This document shows positions 38,161 to 51,313 of a DNA stretch of 64,000 nucleotides, one piece after another. The notes below the pieces were generated by a model. It did not search any database. It was given only the letters and a program-made list of their open reading frames with translations, and was not told where the DNA came from. Each line of letters begins with the position of its first letter. Positions within the stretch are counted from its first letter, which is position 1. A program made the translations under genes and the position numbers. This DNA is from Blastomyces gilchristii SLH14081 (taxonomy: Eukaryota > Ascomycota > Eurotiomycetes > Onygenales > Ajellomycetaceae): NCBI RefSeq assembly GCF_000003855.2, contig NW_003101680.1, positions 6,182,613 through 6,246,612 of the forward strand, in the 5' to 3' direction.

Positions 38161-39433
38161 CACAATACCACAGGGATGGGATTTCCTCTCTCTGTCTCTC
38201 TCTAGGTTGAACGGGCGTCATGATGGGACTAGACGCGGTGCCAGTGCAGGGGAGACAACACCTCATATGCACTCTGCTCTCCTCAGCACCAGCTCAGCGC
38301 CCACCCAAGTGCATTGGAACTGATTGCCAGTGATTGGGGAGAACTCCTCCTACCTAGGTATTCTATCCTATCCTATCCCGGTCATGCCATGTCTTGAAGC
38401 AGCATCCGGGACTTTTTAAGATTGCTGTTTAATTCCTGCCCTGAAAACAGCCTGCCTAGGTGCGAACTACGAACTATGGATCCCACAATCAATCCATCAC
38501 GTCACCACTCTCAGATCCCTTAGTTCTTGACTGACTGTATCTAACAACTCAGCGATTGGATATGAGTGACCCCAGAGAGCAGAGTAGCAAACTCTGAAAT
38601 GTCAAGAAATCTCCATATGGAGTATATCATAGATCCATCCATACCCACGATCATCTCTCCACCCACACAGATCTCCATGACGTTCCCGGTTTTTCCTCTT
38701 TACCTTATCATTATTATTATGTTTATTACTATTTACCCCCATCTCCATTCTCCCCTCTTGGCAGCTTCTGATTGGCAGCGACCTCATCGAATCACGGGGA
38801 CTTGCTACTACTGTGCTATCTAAATCGATGAACTGTGTTCTGCACTACTTGTGATAGGCAGCCCCAACCTGCTTTTGCTGTGACGGACTAGACAAGTTTG
38901 AATGTGTGTAAAGAACATGTGCATTATACACGGAGCCACATCAGCTCAACGACTCAACTGGAATGAAGTCAAGAGATATGCGATCGGGGTTTCGTCATGA
39001 AACTCCAGCCATTGCTCTTTTTTCCTGTCAATGTATCTATAAATCCACCCGTACCTGGATTTGGAGGTTGGTTTGACAATGGGGTGTGAAAACAAACTAT
39101 CAAATATTCTGACCATTCACCATCAGTGGACGGAGTACTCCGTACAGTATTTCCATTTCCTCTCTTAACCAGAGTTTTTTAAGAGGCTAATGCCTGTTGC
39201 ATCTGAACAAACCAGCTACAGTTTATAAAGCTAGAGCCTACTGCGTAAGTCTCAGGCTGCTCTGGAATCAAAGATCCTTGAATGGTAACAGTATTACAGC
39301 TCAAACATGATACATAGAGTTATTACAACGGGAACCTAACCACTCCCCGCTGTCAATGCCTTTGGTCCTTCAGACTCGGGTACGGTACGGGAGGACATAA
39401 TAGGGACCATCACACATACCTCCGCCCCCCACC

Positions 39434-39455
39434 AAAAAAAAAAAAAAAAAAAAAA
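39434..39455. repeat. Poly(A) tract, 22 nt
   Basis: A run of A on the plus strand in the RTT106 downstream region. Confidence 0.95.
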
Positions 39456-40345
39456 CACCAACTACCATTTCCCTCTCCGAATTGTGATGGTTGGTTTAAA
39501 CTTTCGTGCTTCCTGTGCCTGGTTCCTAGAACACAGATAAGTATGTAATCTGGTAATTTGGCTTTTGGGGAAAATTCTTTGGAAGTGGGCTTTGTTTTGG
39601 AACATTCACATATTAGAGAGGCTTGTCATTTTGACTCTTCAGTATGGAGAGTGTGTTGGGGGGGAGTTATGTTGATTTTAGGGGCTAGTACTATATAGCT
39701 CCTTTGTTATTTACTATGAGGATATGCATATAGGGTGGTGATGAAGAGGTCAGAAAATAAATCAGCGTCATCGAGTAGATGTAAATAGCTATATGAAGTT
39801 GGAGATTTAGATGTACAGAGCGATTACGATCAGGGCAACAACAGTGGTCTAGCAGAAGTAGGGACTAATCTGAGAAGCAAATAGAATGAGGGTATATATA
39901 TCTGCACACACACAACACACACAGGTTGTCATGTGATATTTGTAAAGGTAAATGGTGTGAGAAAGCCAGATATATATATCTATATCCATGGATAGGTGAT
40001 AGAGATGAATGAAGGGGTGAATGAATCAGAAACTCAGGATATCGTACAGCGTCTGCGTCTCAAGAAAGACAACCACATCATAATCATGATCGTAAGGAAG
40101 GAAATCCGTCGTCCGCCATTACCCTAAATAGCACAAGTCACGTTGGACATGAAGACCAGCTCAAAGTGCATCAAGAGTGGAATATGGCTAGCCTGTACTC
40201 TGTAGAATGCATGAACTTAAAATTGACAAGGGATGATGAACCCCTCAAAAAATAGCATACTTGACAAGAGAAGACCAAAAGAAAAAAAAAATTCTACACA
40301 CCCCCTCCCTTCCCAACACCGCCAAAGTTCCTGAATAGTCCTCAC

Positions 40346-42213
40346 TCAAATCTCCTCAGCTTCACTCCCTAACTCCTCCCTGACAAGATCTCTACCCTCC
40401 TCAGGATCATAAGCACCCTGCCCGTCAGCATCCTCATCCTCCTCGTCACTACTAGACCCGCTCCCCTCACTTTCACCCTCGCTACCAGGATCATAGTCCT
40501 CCTCCTCCTCCTCTTCTCGATCCTCCATCTCCCTCTGCGCCTTCATCAATTCAGACTCCTCCTCCTCCTCGCCCTGCCCAGCATAATTACCAGCTCCAGC
40601 ACCCACAGCACCATCAGCGCCGTCATCCCCGCTCTTCACGCCGTTGATGTTAAGTCTCTTAGCCCGACGCGCCTCAGCCAAGCTGGCATCTTGCAGCCCG
40701 TGCTTTTTGATATAGGCGTCAATGCCCGGGTGGTTCGACTGGTCGATCATGGAGAGCTCGAACTCCTGCACCTCGTCTGGATTTAAGGGGGAGCGGGCGG
40801 CGATGTTGAGGTTGAAGGTCCGCTGGAGCACAGAGGTGTAGGATATGGAGTCAATGTTTTCGAGGGAGAAGAAGATGAGGGGCTTTTTGAAGCCGAAGAA
40901 GATGCCCGTCGAGAGGAAGAAGAGGAATCCTGTTGGGAGTGAAAACACAGTTGTTAGTATAATATTAGCATTCGTAAAGGCGCCCCCTTTATTCAAGGTT
41001 TACATTGTGTATATAGGCATATCGCAGTGAGGGAGTGAGTAGGTTGAACAAATGAAGCATATATTTGACTCACCTTCCTTGCTCCCCCGGAACGCTTTGA
41101 CATGATACGCCTTATCCCCTTTCCGATGGGCTTCAGGGGTCGGGCTCACAAATTCTTTCTCACTCGGGCAAATCACTTTCGTATGCCGTAGATTATCATC
41201 AAGCATTCGCTTCAGATAGCTTTCATATGTCTCCGCAAGATTTGCGCTCTCCATGGCTGGTGTGCCTGAGCCTAGGAATGCGGTTCGTGGCGGGCCATCC
41301 GGAATGGTCCAGACAATTGGCTCGAATGCAATTTGGTCATCGGGGACAGTCGTGATGCCATCCCCGTACTCGGGAAGTATACAGAAATTAAACTGCCGTT
41401 GAGTTTTCTCTGGGACAGGTAGGCAGAGGATATGCTCTATGCAAGGAGTTGTTCCGACGGCGTTAGTCAAAGGACCTTGGAGTTGTACGAAAGGGAGAAA
41501 AAAGAAATTAAAGATAGAACAAATAAAACAAGCCAAACTCACGAATCTTCGACATCGGAATCCCAAACTCCACCTCATTCGACGCCTGATTCCGCGCCCT
41601 CAGATATCCATCCTTCCCACCAGCAACAGAGGGCGCCAACCGCGTCAATTCCAACCGCAACTTCTTGCGCTGCGGAATAGCAAACGATAGGTCCTGTAAA
41701 TAGAACTGTAGCTCAGTATCAGCCGTTAGGCCCGCTAACAGCGCTGCATCGTTCGTAGAACCAGCTCCCGCTCCCGCCCCTACTCCTACACCTCCATCGA
41801 TGAGTTTGCGTTTCTTTGCCGCCGGGCCTTCTCCCGCTGCAACTCGTAGTTGGGAAGATGCGGATGACCCGCCACCTAGTCCGCTGCGGAGCGTGGAGGT
41901 ATATTTTGCGATGTCTTCGAAGAGGCTGGTGTATTCGGGGGTGGAGGCTGGAGGTTTAATTTTATAGTGTTAGTTTATTGTATAGCCAAAAGAAAAAGGC
42001 AATTGAAGTGACTGGTAAGGAAGGGATTTGATCAATTTTTCCCCTATTTTTTCTTTCTTTTTCTGGTTTTTGACTGATGTGCAATTTTTTTGAAATGTTT
42101 AGATGGATCGGAGGTGTGACTTTACCAATCGCGGAATAGACGCGTTTGCGGAGCGGTGCGTTATCCTCGAAGGCCTTGTCGATGACAGCGTTATTGATGG
42201 TACTCGAGGACAT
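40346..42213 (-). CDS. RTT106: Histone chaperone Rtt106
   Basis: Four exons: 42213-42126, 41947-41543, 41475-41074 and 40929-40346, giving 492 residues in phase throughout. The N-terminal part ([15 protein letters not shown] region) is followed by the tandem PH-like domains across exons 2-4, with [20 protein letters not shown] in the first and [16 protein letters not shown] in the second. The last 90 residues are strongly acidic, with long Glu and Asp runs, as usual for histone chaperones. Rtt106 binds H3-H4 acetylated at H3 K56 and deposits it after replication, and also represses histone genes; it acts in the nucleus. A basic AAKKRKL stretch in exon 2 may be a nuclear signal. Confidence 0.9.
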
Positions 42214-42675
42214 GTCTATGTTGTGGTAAGTAAGTATTTCGAGAAATTAAGCGGGTGGGTGGTTGTTGTTTGACCTCCAGGGCTTATTGAGCGTGGAGGA
42301 TGGCAGAGGGGCGGTTAAAAAGTCCGAGTGGGAAGGTGACGGGAAATCGTAAGCCAGGATGGGGAACAATAGAGGGAAAGGCTGGGCAGTTTCTTCTCCA
42401 CGGTGTTAATACCCCGTGTTACTAAGAACAATGTATATATTCGTAAGGACTTCTATTTCTTAAACGGCTCACCAAGAGATACAATTAACAGATAAAGTGA
42501 ACTAGATTTATCCTAATAATATCATACAACAGAGAGTCTTGTATTTTACAGGCGGGTTAAAACAGGTGCATCCAGAACAATGACAAGTGTGACCCTTCCT
42601 TTAGAAAACGCCCTTTCAACCTCCCCACAAGCTACGGAACTAAGAAAATTATAAAACCCGGCCCTCTCCGCGCCC
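42214..42675. other. Intergenic region between RTT106 and uL24m
   Basis: 462 bp holding the RTT106 promoter and the 3' end of the ribosomal protein gene. No other feature was seen. Confidence 0.6.
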
Positions 42676-43852
42676 CTAAGCGGGCACCTTTGACGCAGGC
42701 TTGCCCTGGCTCTGCTTCTTGGCAAGGAACTGCTCGATATATGAAGCGGTATCCTGAGGAACAACATAGTTTCCATTCTCATCTTTCTGCTGCTCCCGTT
42801 CCATTGCTCTCTTCTGGGCCTTCTGGGCCATAAATGCCGTCTTCGGCGTGACCCAGGGCGTGTTCCGCCGCTTCTCCATTTTCCTATCCTCCTCCTCCTT
42901 CGCCGCAACCCACTCGGGATCGTGCCGAGTGCGGAACTTCGAGAACTTATTCCTCAGCTCATCGATGATGGTGGCAGGGAATGGGTAGGCGTTGAGGGAA
43001 GGTATATGTGTGCGATCCTCGACCTCGATTCGCAGGGTATCGGCCGGTTCGTCGACGTGGGTTGGGGCGGCTGGCTGGGGCCAGGGGATTTCTACATCAA
43101 GGTCCGAGATGTATCGAGTGTGCTTGGGTGTATCTACGCCGTAAGGATGGTCCATGTAAGGTTCTCCGCCATACATGTGTTTAACCACGACGTCTTCCAC
43201 CTTGCCCGTTTCCGAGTTGTGGAGGGGAACTACGAGCCGGACGTCTTCGAAGGGAACAGGTAGAGGGATTGGCCGGTATGGACGTTTGTCGGGCTCATTT
43301 GCTAAGATAAAATCGGGATAGCGTACGTCAACCTGATTTTATATTTTCGGTCAATGAGCATGTGCGTCCCTTTTCGTTTTCTCACGCCCGCAACCTGCAC
43401 TGCACACACGCCGTCCGGGTTAGGATTTAACTCACGCTGTTGACACCGCTGACGCTGAGTGTTCCAGATTCAGCATCCACACTGAAGACCTTGCCAATCT
43501 TCCCCCGATCCGGCCCCTTTAACACGACCACCCGATCTCCCGCCGCGAAATTGACAAGCTTCGTCCTATCCTCCCGGGGAAGCGCCGGGGGCCGAGTGCG
43601 CTCTGGTGTTAAGGTACCATATGCCCCCTCAAGATCCGCCGCATCTCGCTTCGGCGCCAACGGGCCCTTTAGCCAGTCTTCCCGTCGGGTTTTTCGCTCT
43701 GCTTTGATCTGGTCGATAATGATCCGCTCGTACCGTTGTCGCTCTTGGAAATATTTTCTGATTTCGTCGCGCCTGTCTCGCTCTGCTTGGATCCTGGCCC
43801 TTCGTTTAGCCTGGTTGGCGGCAAGGGCTGCCCGCCTGATGACTTTCTGCAT
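42676..43852 (-). CDS. MRPL40: Mitochondrial large-subunit ribosomal protein uL24m
   Basis: Two exons, 43852-43436 and 43332-42676, give 357 residues. The N-terminus (MQKVIRRAALAANQAKRRAR) is basic and suits mitochondrial import. A KOW motif lies at about residues 105-135 (GDRVVVLKGPDRGKIGKVFS), the hallmark of the L24/L26 family. The long C-terminal extension with VVPLHNSETGKVEDVVV and a charged helix (EEEDRKMEKRR) matches fungal YmL40. It is part of the mitochondrial 54S subunit near the exit tunnel. The ATG was chosen because upstream sequence lacks a better start and the basic presequence begins there. Confidence 0.88.
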
Positions 43853-46800
43853 AGCTGTTAAAAAACAATGGCAATCAATGAAGGATCTAGGGCGGGTGCT
43901 GTTCGAGAGCGCACGACGACTGGTAGGTTCCCTCACGTTGGTTTCGAGGCGTTACTTGATAGGAATTTTAAATATATTACATAAGCACCAAATGTCTTGG
44001 CGATAGGATAGTTATCTCTGCATCGAAGATTTTCGGCGCCATGAATAAGTATGTATTCAACAATCATAAATATTCACACTGATGAAGAAGCGCTCCACTT
44101 ATGCTCAGGCAGTAACCTTGAATAAATCATTATATGTGCATTGTGTGTGTGTGTGTTTTATTAACCTTCCCAGCATCTACAGGCCTTTTAACTTGCTTGT
44201 CAATAGCACACAAGCTACAGAACTCATTAGAAGCAGCTGCAAGGTAAGTCATTCATAAGAATGAGCAATAAATGAATTCAACCGTAATTGTACGGAGTAG
44301 GTATGGATGTATCTTTAAATTATATTGAAGATGCTTTCTTGAGCTCAGCACTGTTTCCGTACTTAGAAGACAGCATGAAAGAAATCTTTAGGTGATATCT
44401 ATGTCAGCAATTCACGAGTGTCAAAATCTAAACGTTCTGGTTCTCGTCCCCGGTGGCCTTGGTGGCATTGTTTATTGGCATTGGTAGGTGGAGCATTATA
44501 TCTTTGCAAAGATCAAGGGAGTCATCTTCGCGTTCTTAGGCTTGATTTCGCCGTCTTTGGCTGGTTATAGGGGTTTCTTCACGGTTGGTATTTGATTCTT
44601 TTGCTGACGGGAATCTGGTTCTTTTCTGGAGGATATCAGGTTTTGAGGTATTTGAATGAATGATGAAAAGAAGAGGTCTTTAATGAAAGATTATTACATG
44701 ATATAACCCTTTTCAGATATGCAAGGGCTTCCTAACCTGTAAGAGAGGTTGTAGGGGTTCGTTGTTATGATCGAACTAACTAGCTAGCGGTAGCTAATGT
44801 AATGTACGTGTACATAGCCTGGCGGGTTGATTCACTGAACCACAGGTACTCCGAACAGTGCTAATAACTACGGAGTAGAGGAAATAACAACAGACATATC
44901 TCCCAACGGGCCTGGAGCGCGATATGAAAGAATAAGTTCTCAGAGCTGGAGAATTAAAAGTGGATAGCAAGCCGGCTCTCGTTCCAAGGTTCAGCCGGGC
45001 AGCACCCTTTTAATAATATGGAAAGTTCAAGTTTGAATATGACTGGGTGAAGAACAGAGCAAGATCTGAGACAGCGGATGGCTACAGCAGGGTGATGGCA
45101 GCTGGCCCAGGGGTGCACGGCTGTATCAGGAGAAAAATGCCAGATTCTTCCCCCCCAATCCTCATGTTGTACAGAGTAAATAGCCCGTCTTTCCTCTGAA
45201 TAGACAGAGCTTGATCATCCCTGCAAAATGTCATCCATGGAAGGATGGTAGTTAATTCGAGCTTCACTTGTGAGGTACCTTGCATGCTCAGTAGTGGCCA
45301 CTGGCCAGTGACCAGGGAGACGACGAAGGCGAGGGAAGGATACTGAGGATTGAATGAAGACCAAAGTTCGGCGGGAGAAAAAAGCTTTGGGGTGGTGTGG
45401 AGTAACTAGAGCAGGTCCACCGTAGCTGTTTCAAATGCAACATCTTGGAAATCATCGTGGGAAAAACTGCCTTGTCAACGACGGTTGTGACTCAAAGGGG
45501 AATGGCGGCGGAATTTCGCTTGTCAAGCCCCGCCTGATCTGTCGTGGTGTGGCGCGTGGACGTGTGGCTGTGCCGACACGGAGTTATTCAAGTCTGCCTT
45601 GATGCTGTAAAGTAAATTCTTGTACTCCGTAGAGTAAAGATACCGAGGTCCTGTACATGTACTGTACATGATATTGATGTATTTTTGATTTTTGATAGAT
45701 TATATGTCTGAACGAACATCATGGGGTCCCGGGAGAGAGCTCCGTAGCCAACAGAGTTTGGACAGAATAATGAACTGCCTTTTGGTCACTGGGCCTAGGT
45801 CCTCGGGCAGCCCCAACCCTTTTTTAGGTGCTGTATGTACTGTACGTGGAAGAAAGAGGCCTTCCGCGGACATGGATATATTTGAAACGCACCGCCACAG
45901 ATGGCCATCCGGTTTGAACGAGACACACTCTCTCTGGATATTTTATGCGACGGGGACGGTTTACCTGAATGGGTAGAAGTTTGGACCTGCCATACGTTGT
46001 CAATGAAATATTAATAAGAAAACCATCGACGTGAAGAATCAGATATCTGGCTCTTGGGCAGGAAGATAAAAGTGAAGGTCAAATGCAGATAAGCAAAGCT
46101 CAAAACCAAGCAAATGGTTTGGTAGGAATCAACGGAGCTAGGTAATAGCAAAATATGCGCTTCCACCGGCGAGCTGCAGATCTTGATGCAAGAACTCGCC
46201 AACTTGATAGTCGTGGTTGGGCCATGATAGGATTGAGCTACCAGTGGCGGATGCGCACAAGGACGGGGCACGTCGAAACAGCTCACTTAGACATCACAGG
46301 ACAGCAACTAAGGAGCAGCAAATGCAAGCATTTCTCCTCATTTTCCCCCCCTCTTTCTGTATTTTCATTTTATTTTATTTTTCTTGCTGCTGGGCTTTTG
46401 CCTAGGCAAATGCTCGTTCCATGTCAATCACCAACATTTAGACAAGGCAGCGAATTCGAAGATGCACGTTTCTATACTGCATTTAGGACTGGTGGACTGT
46501 CGGGGGTGGAATGAGGGCTTTGCGTGTGAACAATAGTCAAAACTAATGTGCTTTAGATTTATTATACATCTTTTCTGCTTTGCTGGAGGCTCCATATTTT
46601 GGGTTTTGTTCTGACAACCTTGGATTGGGCCCGAGAGGGAAGGAGTTAATTCTCCGAGGTAGCGGCATTCACGCGCTGACTTGCAACAAAGCGCTGACTG
46701 GAGCAGTCTGATGGCATTTTATGTACATGTACATACACAGCACAGTGCAATAATAAAGGTAGCTATTGTGATGCTTGATGATGAGTATTATTTATCAAAA

Positions 46801-47545
46801 CATGAGTGTGTATGTAGTAAGCATGCCAGCGATTATCTGTATCGAACGAGACCTGTGTATATATTACGGGTATGGTAACCTATTGTATGTTACTACGCCC
46901 AAGGGTGGTCCGGCGGTGACACCCGCTGAGTCAGCGGGGTCTTGGCAGTGCCAAGCCCCAGCCCAAGCCGCCAGCGCCGCCAAACGAGATAAACCGCTTG
47001 TGCTTCCGCCTGCTGCTCGTCTCCAACCTCCAACCTCATCCCCATCCTCGTCTTCATCCCCCCATCCCATCCCCCATCATCCACACCCTTTCTCCACGCA
47101 TCTTGCTTTCCCTCTGCCCATCGTCCATCTTTCTTTATTCATCTCTCCATCCCTTAAGCGGCTATCTCGTTTGCTGCTAGGCTTGTCTCTGGCTTCTTGT
47201 CTGCTACTCTCACTTCTTCCTCCTTTTGTTTGAGGCTCCCTGCTCGCCTCTCCGACTCTCATCTTGTTAGGTATGGTCTTTCGTTCTTTTCTCCAACCTC
47301 CAAACAACATCATGAACTCCAGAAACTGCAATGACGACGGCAGCAACACTAGGAGCAAGAGCAGTAGCAGCAGTAACTCCCCTTCTAGCAGCCACTACCA
47401 GTCTGCCACCTCTACAAACCTTTTCATATATTCCTTGCTTTCTTACGCTGCTGGTGGTATTGCTGTCGCCAAATTATTGCTACTCTGGCTGTCTGTTACT
47501 TTTTCTTGAGTTTGATGACTGATCTATCCCTAGTGTGCTACCAAA
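43853..47545. other. Long intergenic region between uL24m and RHO1
   Basis: 3.7 kb with no recognised gene. It holds a short GT repeat near 44140-44156, TACGGAGTA-type words at 44291, 44869 and 45623, and GTACATGTAC at 45653 and 46723. The last 600 bp is pyrimidine-rich, as in leaders of highly expressed fungal genes. A possible 5'-UTR intron of RHO1 runs from GTATGGTC near 47271 to CCCTAG near 47533. Open frames at 45692-45976, 46155-46514 and 46775-47233 look like chance ORFs. Confidence 0.6.
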
Positions 47546-48473
47546 ATGGCTGAGATCCGCCGCAAACTTGTCATCGTTGGTGATGGTGCATGTGGAAAGA
47601 CATGTCTACTGATGTAAGGCTCTTCTTTAACTGGTCTATGGGACTGATTCTGTTTGTCTTTCTATCTGAAAAGTACTAATATATGACTTGATTTTTTACA
47701 GTGTTTTCTCCAAGGGCACCTTCCCTGAGGTACATACTTGCAATGCACAGCATTTTATGCTAGACTCGGAGTAATCCCTGGCCGTGTGATGAAATTTATA
47801 TATTTATAGATATTCACAGATCAAAGACATGAATAGTCAAGCTGATGTTTCTCTCACTCAAGGTCTATGTCCCAACTGTTTTCGAGAACTACGTGGCCGA
47901 TGTTGAGGTCGACGGAAAACATGTCGAGTTGGCACTTTGGGATACGGCTGGCCAGGAAGATTATGACCGCCTCAGACCCCTCTCGTACCCTGATTCCCAC
48001 GTTATCCTGATTTGCTTCGCTATTGATTCCCCTGATTCGCTTGACAACGTCCAAGAAAAGGTAGAGGACCTAAAAACGTGTTGACTTCGATTTTCGAACG
48101 TATGTTAACCATGTCTACAGTGGATTTCTGAGGTTCTGCACTTCTGCCAAGGCCACCCAATTATCCTCGTTGGCTGCAAGAAGGATCTGCGTCACGACCC
48201 CAGAACCATTGCGGAGCTGACCAAGACGTCCCAGAAACCCGTCACCCCAGAACAGGTATGGCACAACGACCGCCTCCTTCGTTAGCTGAAGTTGTTGAAA
48301 TCACTGGTGCTAATATCTTACAGGGTGAGGAGGTCCGCAAGAAAATTGGCGCTTACAAGTACCTGGAATGCTCTGCCCGGACAAACGATGGTGTTCGTGA
48401 GGTGTTCGAGTCCGCTACCCGTGCAGCACTTTTGGCAAAGAAGGAGAAAAGATCGAAATGCAGAATCTTGTAA
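47546..48473 (+). CDS. RHO1: Rho1 GTPase
   Basis: Five exons: 47546-47613, 47702-47729, 47863-48060, 48121-48255 and 48324-48473, giving 192 residues. G1 is GDGACGKT (12-19), the switch I effector region is [11 protein letters not shown] (35-45), G3 is DTAGQ (59-63), the guanine-recognition motif is CKKD (117-120), and the tail ends CRIL, a CaaL geranylgeranylation box preceded by KKEKRSK. Rho1 is the regulatory subunit of beta-1,3-glucan synthase and activates protein kinase C for cell-wall integrity; it acts at the plasma membrane. Exon 2 is only 28 nt, encoding about nine residues. The start is fixed by the canonical MAEIRRK opening. Confidence 0.97.
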
Positions 48474-51313
48474 ATTTCTTTCTTATGTTTCCAGCCCAGC
48501 CATATCGATCTGGGGTCTCAACGGCTAAGCCTTCTGGTAACTGGGACAACGATATCTGGACAGATTCTTTCCATGGCTCGCGGTGTCTGTCGTTGTGTTG
48601 AGATGGTGTGGATTGTCTGAACCATCTGCATGGGTACTCTTAATATGGATCATCTGGCTATGCAATTGGTCGGCTTGATATTTTCATTTCCGGAGTCTAT
48701 CTAGGGAGCCCTTTTTAATAGCCTCAAAGAGGCTAGTCCCAACTCTCGAATTTGGCCAATCGATGCATATATCGCTTGTTCACCTATTTCCTGTGAGATT
48801 TTGAGCAACCTCCTTTCAGAAGAAAATCCGAGAAAGGTCGACAACAATAAACAAGAAAAAAAAAAAGACAAAATTTCCTTCAACTCTATTTCTACTTCTT
48901 TCTCCGGCCATCCACGAGTGCCTTATCCCATGTCCCACTCTGTTTTATATCGATCGAAACCAACCGAGAGAATGAAGCACTGGGGGAATCTAATATCTAG
49001 TGTACCAGATCATATTCCCCTTTTTGGCTGTGGGCTATGCGTTGTTTTCAGCTTGACTCTTTCGTTTTAAATTTTCCTTGACTAAGATCTTATTTTACTT
49101 TACTGGCTTACCTGATTTTTTATCTTTATTTTTTTTATTTTTTATTTTTATTTTTTTTGCGTTTGCGTTTTTTTTCGTCAAAATAAGAGCGTTGTGATCG
49201 TTACCAAATATTCTGGGCCTCTGTATTCCTCTCCTTGCTCGGCTAACTATTCACACAAATATACCGCACCGCCCAAGAGCTAACGTCCCCCTTCGAACCA
49301 TATACAATACTTAGTTTTAGAGAGGAAACGGTAGTCCCCAGCCCCCGTGCTCCGCTTGAACGACCCCAACATTTCCATATATTTTTGTTTTCCGTTTCCC
49401 CCATTTATTTTTATCCCCTGAATTCGGTTTATTTCTTACACCCTTTCCTAAATCCCCGGATTTTTGCTTGCCTACTATATCTTTATTGCTCTAGCCCCCT
49501 TTTTATATTATTTGATTTGACTAAACTTCCCTTGGTGCCTATTTTTTGCTCTATGGGTTTTCCCTGTTGTCCTTTCTCCCCTCAAGTTTTGTTTCGATTG
49601 CTTGTTCTCTGTTGTCAGTCACTCTTGCTTCAAGTCTCAAATCTCGGAGAAGCCCTTATCCTGCCTGTCCCAGTGCCAACCCTCGTTGCGGTGCCCATGC
49701 CTCCTCCACCCCGTCGTCTCCATGTCTAGCCTGGCGGTATAATAATCTCTTGAAATTCAGGCGTATACAATCAGAAATATTTCGTTTTGCTCAATTAGAG
49801 AACCTTTTCCTGCTTCTTCTTAATCTCTCTCTCCATGTCTTGTCGGGATGCAGCTTCCCCCTATTTCTTCGGGCTATCGCGTTTGCATGCATCGGATCCA
49901 TATAACTACATGGTGTAGAGTAGATGGCGTAGCAAGCAGGTCGAATACCTCCTGTTCGTAATATACATACAAACATGCGAGCTCGTCGGTTATTGTAGTG
50001 TAATTTCTTTCAAATATTTTAGTTTCCCTTTCCCTTCACCCTAAATCTGATGTGGACCTGAAAGACGCCGCGAGACATTCGGTTTATTTTGAATGAAGGA
50101 TGAAGCTTTGCGATTATTTGTTGTTTACCCTGCTATGGTGTCCATCCTTGTCCGGGACAGTGGTCGGGCTTGTCGGGGTTATCGGGGTTCATCTGTGCTA
50201 ATAATCGCTAGTAAGGAGGCGTGGGTGGAATCTATGTTTGTTTGTTTGTTTGGAGTTTATTTTTTGTTTCCATTTTTATTTTTACTTATTTTTACTTATT
50301 CCCCTTTGCTTTTTATTCTCTGGTGCTTATTTAGCCCACCCATTTCCAGTTTGCTGTTGAATCAGGGGGGAGAAGAAATATCTATTCAGTACCTAGTACA
50401 TGAACATACATCACAGGCATGCGCAGTAACGCAGCACCAAATAATAATAATAAAAAGCCAGAATAAAAAGCCAGCCGATATTCATCAGCGTCGTCGTCAC
50501 CCGTCTATCGACGGTACGCCCCTAGAACATGCCGCAGTAACTAATAAGTAGTTACCGTTGGTGTTGATGTATCTATGTGTACGTAGGATTTACACAGCAG
50601 CTTACTATAACTAACTACATACTAACAACTCTTTTCTTCAGTTTTTCCTGCGTTAAGTAAGACATTGCATGCATGCAGAAGAATGGTTGGGCTGGACTGG
50701 TGGAGACGGAACGACCTGACTTACGAATGCGCCCTATTCGACGCGGCGTACGTACTCCCCTGAAATCCTCCGATGGTTAGACACTATTCTTCGTAAGGGT
50801 GGATCTGGATGTTGCTGTTTACACAGTAGGCTTGGAAGTGGAAGCGGATCGGGAGAGGAATGCGACCTGATGAGTACCTGTTATTCATCATTGGCGGATT
50901 ACGTACAGTCTAACTCCCTACACCGCTGTACTCAAGGTACCTGACGTACTACTACTGTACGAACGTGGACATACGGCTGAATGTCTAGATCTACGCGTAG
51001 CGTGCGTCTTTTTAAATTCGTGGGACAGGCTGCCCGGCCGATGCGTGCTATGTAGATACCTACCTATAGTAGGTTGATAGACATGGGGGAACAGTGCGAA
51101 CGGTATTGTTAAACTAGAATGATGCTTTCACGCCAATGATTCAACTACATATTTTGATTTCATGAGCCTCTCGACTACCTAAGGGCCCCTGGCAGAAGCT
51201 CTCAGACGCAATACACTCAGCAGTCGCTTTCCCCCCTCCCCTTTCGCGATGCAAAACTGATTCAGCCTTGGGCTCTTCGCCATATGTTGCACTTGCCTTC
51301 CTCTACTAGTCCG
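48474..51313. other. Intergenic region downstream of RHO1
   Basis: 2.8 kb between the stops of RHO1 (+) and CCZ1 (-). It is T-rich near 49100-49170. Open frames at 49385-49729, 49546-49905 and 50093-50551 are rich in Phe, Leu, Pro and Ser from pyrimidine bias and are not supported as genes. Confidence 0.6.

Larger units (their letters stand above)
37086..40345. other. Long intergenic region upstream of casein kinase I
   Basis: 3.2 kb between casein kinase I and RTT106, both on the minus strand. The part next to the kinase (37086-37950) is purine/pyrimidine-biased and probably holds its promoter and leader. A small hairpin-forming repeat lies at about 38086-38160, a 14-bp perfect palindrome at 39130-39143 and a 22-A run at 39434-39455. 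No gene was recognised. Confidence 0.6.

Noticed and set aside
43440..44006. 188-codon plus-strand frame
   Set aside because: It is the shadow of the uL24m first exon on the other strand, where the KOW motif is clear.
49385..50551. Open frames downstream of RHO1
   Set aside because: Pyrimidine-rich sequence gives Phe/Leu/Pro/Ser runs without domain or splice evidence.
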